From Methanobacterium sp. (GTDB lineage: Archaea; Methanobacteriota; Methanobacteria; Methanobacteriales; Methanobacteriaceae), in contig JAUNXM010000064.1 of NCBI GenBank assembly GCA_030539815.1, forward strand, positions 1 to 10,337: DNA of 10,337 nt, in the 5' to 3' direction. Below, in pieces: positions 7,494 to 10,337 of this stretch (position 1 is its first letter; the number at the start of each line of letters is the position of its first letter). Position numbers and translations under genes: made by a program. The notes beneath the pieces are model-generated. The model saw only the letters and a program-made list of their open reading frames with translations, searched no databases and had not been told where the DNA came from.

Positions 7494-7796
7494 ATGATAT
7501 CTGCAGAACTAACTATAATTCCCATAGGCACCCCTGGGACCAGTTTAAGTGAATATGTTGCTGCTGCTGTATCTGCATTGGATGCAACAGGAATAAAATA
7601 CCATTTAAGTGGCATGGGGACTCTTATAGAAGCTAATACCCCAGATGAACTATTTGAAGCCATTAAAGTTGCCCATGAAGCAGTTTTTAAAGCAGGTTCT
7701 GAGCGTGTAGTCACTAGTGTCAAAATAGATGATCGCAGGGACCGTGAACGGACCATGGCAGATAAAGTGCACTCGGTAAAGGAAAAAATATTATAA
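7494..7796 (+). CDS. MTH1187-family thiamine-binding protein
   Basis: This 100-aa protein belongs to the MTH1187/YkoF-like family (PF01910), small ferredoxin-fold proteins that form tetramers and bind thiamine or a related pyrimidine. Family features seen are the N-terminal strand and turn AELTIIPIGTPGTSLSEYVA (4-23), YHLSGMGTLIEA around 37-48, a helix around DELFEAIKVAHEAVFKAG and the strand RVVTSVKIDDRRD at 70-82. The role is probably thiamine binding or storage, or sensing, in the cytoplasm; no catalytic residues are known. The ATG has no ribosome site and sits about 28 nt from a good TATA element. The gene is divergent from the thiolation protein with a 35-bp gap. Sulfur supply links thiamine and tRNA thiolation, so joint control is possible (inference). 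A period-9 repeat follows 3 nt after the stop. Confidence 0.9.
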   Translation: MISAELTIIPIGTPGTSLSEYVAAAVSALDATGIKYHLSGMGTLIEANTPDELFEAIKVAHEAVFKAGSERVVTSVKIDDRRDRERTMADKVHSVKEKIL

Positions 7797-7799
7797 TAA

Positions 7800-7826
7800 G
7801 TTAATTTGGTTAATTTCGTTAACTTA
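7800..7826 (+). repeat. Three tandem 9-bp repeats after the thiamine-binding gene
   Basis: The units are GTTAATTTG, GTTAATTTC and GTTAACTTA, followed by a degenerate fourth, GTTTGATTA (7827-7835). They begin 3 nt after the TAA stop. Part of the array (7806-7816) is repeated inverted at 7891-7901. Confidence 0.6.
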
Positions 7827-7901
7827 GTTTGATTAGTGCTTAAAATATTCTCCGGATTATCATTAAAGGAAGTATCGATATTCAAAAAATAAATTAACCA
7901 A
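7806..7901. repeat. 11-bp perfect inverted repeat flanking 74 bp in a convergent spacer
   Basis: TTGGTTAATTT (7806-7816) and AAATTAACCAA (7891-7901) are exact reverse complements. A transcript across the spacer could fold into a long-range stem. The T6 run at 7911-7916 follows, so it may form part of the 3' end of the thiamine-binding gene mRNA. Confidence 0.4.
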
Positions 7902-7910
7902 GAATAATAA

Positions 7911-7916
7911 TTTTTT
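7911..7916 (+). terminator. T6 tract downstream of the thiamine-binding gene
   Basis: Six T residues followed 12 nt later by a further T-run (about 7930-7935), the usual archaeal termination signal, about 115 nt after the stop codon. Confidence 0.4.
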
Positions 7917-7977
7917 AGTGAATTTACTATTTTTAAAGAAATGAAAACTGAAAATTCATCCATTTAAAGAAATAATT

Positions 7978-7993
7978 AAAAAATTCAAAAAAA
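7978..7993 (-). terminator. Double T-tract terminator for the aminotransferase gene
   Basis: On the minus strand, T7 (7993-7987) and T6 (7983-7978) lie 26 to 41 nt after the stop codon at 8019, a strong archaeal oligo-T terminator. Confidence 0.5.
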
Positions 7994-8018
7994 TTATTGA
8001 TTTAATGTTAATTTCCAG

Positions 8019-9113
<1,095 letters not shown>

Positions 9114-9154
9114 AAAATTCACCTTCAATAACATCCGGGATAAAATAGATAAGT

Positions 9155-9163
9155 CTTTATAAA
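9155..9163 (-). promoter_or_regulatory. BRE/TATA promoter of the aminotransferase gene
   Basis: On the minus strand GAAAATG is followed by TTTATAAAG, a near-ideal archaeal BRE plus TATA. Transcription would start near 9133, leaving a leader of about 20 nt that includes GGTGA, which supports the start at 9113. Confidence 0.55.
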
Positions 9164-9288
9164 CATTTTCCAAGCCATGAATCCACTAAATGGTTTTATC
9201 CATTGCCGGTTGGAATGATGATTTGAGATAATATTTCTAATTACACTTGCCTTTCATCCACGATTTTAACATTGATTTTCATACTTAA

Positions 9289-9339
9289 AAATATACCTAC
9301 ATCCAAAAATGAAGGTATTTCAAGGGTTTAAAAAAAAAA
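9289..9339 (-). terminator. T10 run and following hairpin after the CPBP protease gene
   Basis: On the minus strand, ten consecutive T (9339-9330) begin 11 nt after the stop codon. Further on, AAATACCT and AGGTATATTTTT form a stem with a T5 tail (about 9318-9289). Together they look like tandem termination signals separating this gene from the aminotransferase. Confidence 0.55.
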
Positions 9340-9350
9340 TATAACTTTAT

Positions 9351-10277
9351 TTAACGGAATATCTTTATGATATCCTCTTTACGTCCCCAGAATAGGATAA
9401 CGATCATTATAATTGTGGCCAGTATTAGGAAGGGTAGGCCACTGAAAGGATCCGCAGCTTGGGACGTGAACATGGAAGGGAGTCCGGGAAGCCCTGAATC
9501 TGTGGAATTAAAAAATAATGCCACGTAGAGATTGTTAGCTATATGAACGCCCATGGCTGTTTCTATACCATTATCACCCAGGGTTATGATCCCCAGCATC
9601 ATACCAATGACAAAGGTGGAGGCCACAATGGACATGTCCATGTACAGGTTGGTGCCATTAAAAATATGTACACTTCCAAATAATAGCGAGGTTATCAACA
9701 ATGGGACCCATGGTTTTTTGGAAACCAAACTGAATCCCTGCATGAGGTATCCACGGAATAGGATCTCCTCAAATGAAGCCTGAATGGGGAAGGCTAAAAG
9801 ACAGATAATCAAAAGTATCAGGAAACTCTCCGGGTCGTAAGTAATCTGATAACCTCCCGGATTTAAGATTAAATCGGGTAATGATAATATAAACAGTATC
9901 AAAACCCATAAGACCAGTCCTTTAAATAAAAGTTTCCATCTAAGGCCCGATACCGTGTTGATCACCCTTAAAAACTTTTTATGGTGCACGAATCTCAGGC
10001 AGATATAGAAAAGGAGAACAGAAATTGTGTAACTGATACCAACTAACACCACCAGGAAAAGTGGACTGGAAACCGAAGATTGAATGAAGGGGTATATGTT
10101 GGAAATTTCTCCTGAAAAGAAAACTGATAAAAATAACAGCAAAACTCCCAATAGAATTCCAGCAAAGAGGCTACCACCTACCAAAGATAATATAACAGTT
10201 AAAAGATATCTCCACCAGTTGTTTTTACCGTCCGAAGCATTTTCTAAAAATGATATTGATGAATTGAGTGATGACAT
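9351..10277 (-). CDS. CPBP (Abi) family glutamic intramembrane protease
   Basis: This 308-aa polytopic membrane protein carries the three motifs of the CPBP/Abi family (PF02517), related to eukaryotic Rce1: EEILFR with E170, E171 and R175; F200-x3-H204 (FGSVH); and H245-x3-N249 (HIANN). E170/E171 and the two histidines form the predicted catalytic site. Hydrophobic segments lie at roughly 24-52, 72-95, 115-137, 150-166, 190-206, 215-233, 240-257 and 281-298. Family members process CAAX-like or other membrane substrates or act in immunity to self-made peptides; the archaeal substrate is unknown. The ATG at 10277 has GGAGT (10290-10286) 8 nt upstream. No bacteriocin-like or prenylation partner is adjacent. 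The gene appears monocistronic, ending in a T10 run. Confidence 0.9.
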   Translation of the reverse strand: MSSLNSSISFLENASDGKNNWWRYLLTVILSLVGGSLFAGILLGVLLLFLSVFFSGEISNIYPFIQSSVSSPLFLVVLVGISYTISVLLFYICLRFVHHKKFLRVINTVSGLRWKLLFKGLVLWVLILFILSLPDLILNPGGYQITYDPESFLILLIICLLAFPIQASFEEILFRGYLMQGFSLVSKKPWVPLLITSLLFGSVHIFNGTNLYMDMSIVASTFVIGMMLGIITLGDNGIETAMGVHIANNLYVALFFNSTDSGLPGLPSMFTSQAADPFSGLPFLILATIIMIVILFWGRKEDIIKIFR

Positions 10278-10320
10278 TGTTTTTTACTCCACATCCAAAG
10301 TATTCTTTTTCTATTAATTT

Positions 10321-10335
10321 TAATATAATATTTAA
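10321..10335 (-). promoter_or_regulatory. Candidate TATA region of the CPBP gene
   Basis: On the minus strand TTAAATATTATATTA is centred about 50 nt before the ATG at 10277, predicting transcription start near 10300 and a leader of about 23 nt containing GGAGT. It lies at the window edge, so the BRE context is incomplete. Confidence 0.35.
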
Positions 10336-10337
10336 TA

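Noticed and set aside
9114..9173. 20-codon upstream extension of the aminotransferase
   Set aside because: It crosses the TATA element at 9155-9163, and the internal ATG at 9113 has an excellent GGTGA site and the normal family N-terminus.
9351..10277. CPBP protease as part of a defence or bacteriocin immunity cluster
   Set aside because: No toxin-like small peptide, transporter or other defence gene lies next to it in the visible sequence.

Overview
The window looks like chromosomal DNA of a hydrogenotrophic methanogen of the order Methanobacteriales, most likely a mesophilic Methanobacterium-type organism. The reasons are a methanogenesis marker 7 gene, the coenzyme M biosynthesis phosphatase ComB, a TRAM-domain mini-protein, an MTH1184-like DUF1922 protein and an MTH1187-like thiamine-binding protein. 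Signals are archaeal throughout: GGTG/GGAG/GTGAT ribosome sites, AT-rich TATA/BRE promoters and T-rich transcript ends. Coding DNA is moderately AT-rich and the spacers are very AT-rich. I see no mobile element, tRNA, rRNA or CRISPR array.

Layout. Positions 53-1506 (minus) hold a two-gene unit: a conserved protein I cannot name, overlapping mmp7 by 16 bp. mmp7 is tied to activation of methyl-coenzyme M reductase. Divergent from it are a TRAM RNA-binding protein (1715-1939) and comB (true start 1995, not the longer frame), separated by a hairpin plus T-run. Then come a membrane-anchored TraB-family protein (2966-4123), a small CxC/CxC zinc protein of the DUF1922 family (4285-4497) and a GTPBP1-like translational GTPase (4885-6477), all on the plus strand. 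A tRNA 2-thiolation-type PP-loop protein (6598-7458, minus) faces away from an MTH1187-type thiamine-binding protein (7494-7796, plus) across only 35 bp. A DegT/DnrJ/EryC1/StrS sugar aminotransferase (8019-9113, minus) and a CPBP/Abi intramembrane protease (9351-10277, minus) complete the window.

How the genes relate. This is a housekeeping region. Coenzyme M (ComB) is the methyl carrier used by MCR, and mmp7 belongs to the system that activates MCR, so the left third is centred on the last step of methanogenesis. The TRAM protein, the GTPase and the PP-loop thiolase act on RNA or translation. The aminotransferase probably makes an amino sugar for the cell surface. I found no clear new defence or mobile system. 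The most interesting items are the unnamed partner of mmp7, the fully interleaved divergent promoters at 7459-7493, a possible leader ORF joined to the TraB start by TAATG, a 10-bp tandem repeat at the predicted transcription start of the DUF1922 gene, and a PP-loop thiolase lacking the usual N-terminal zinc ribbon.
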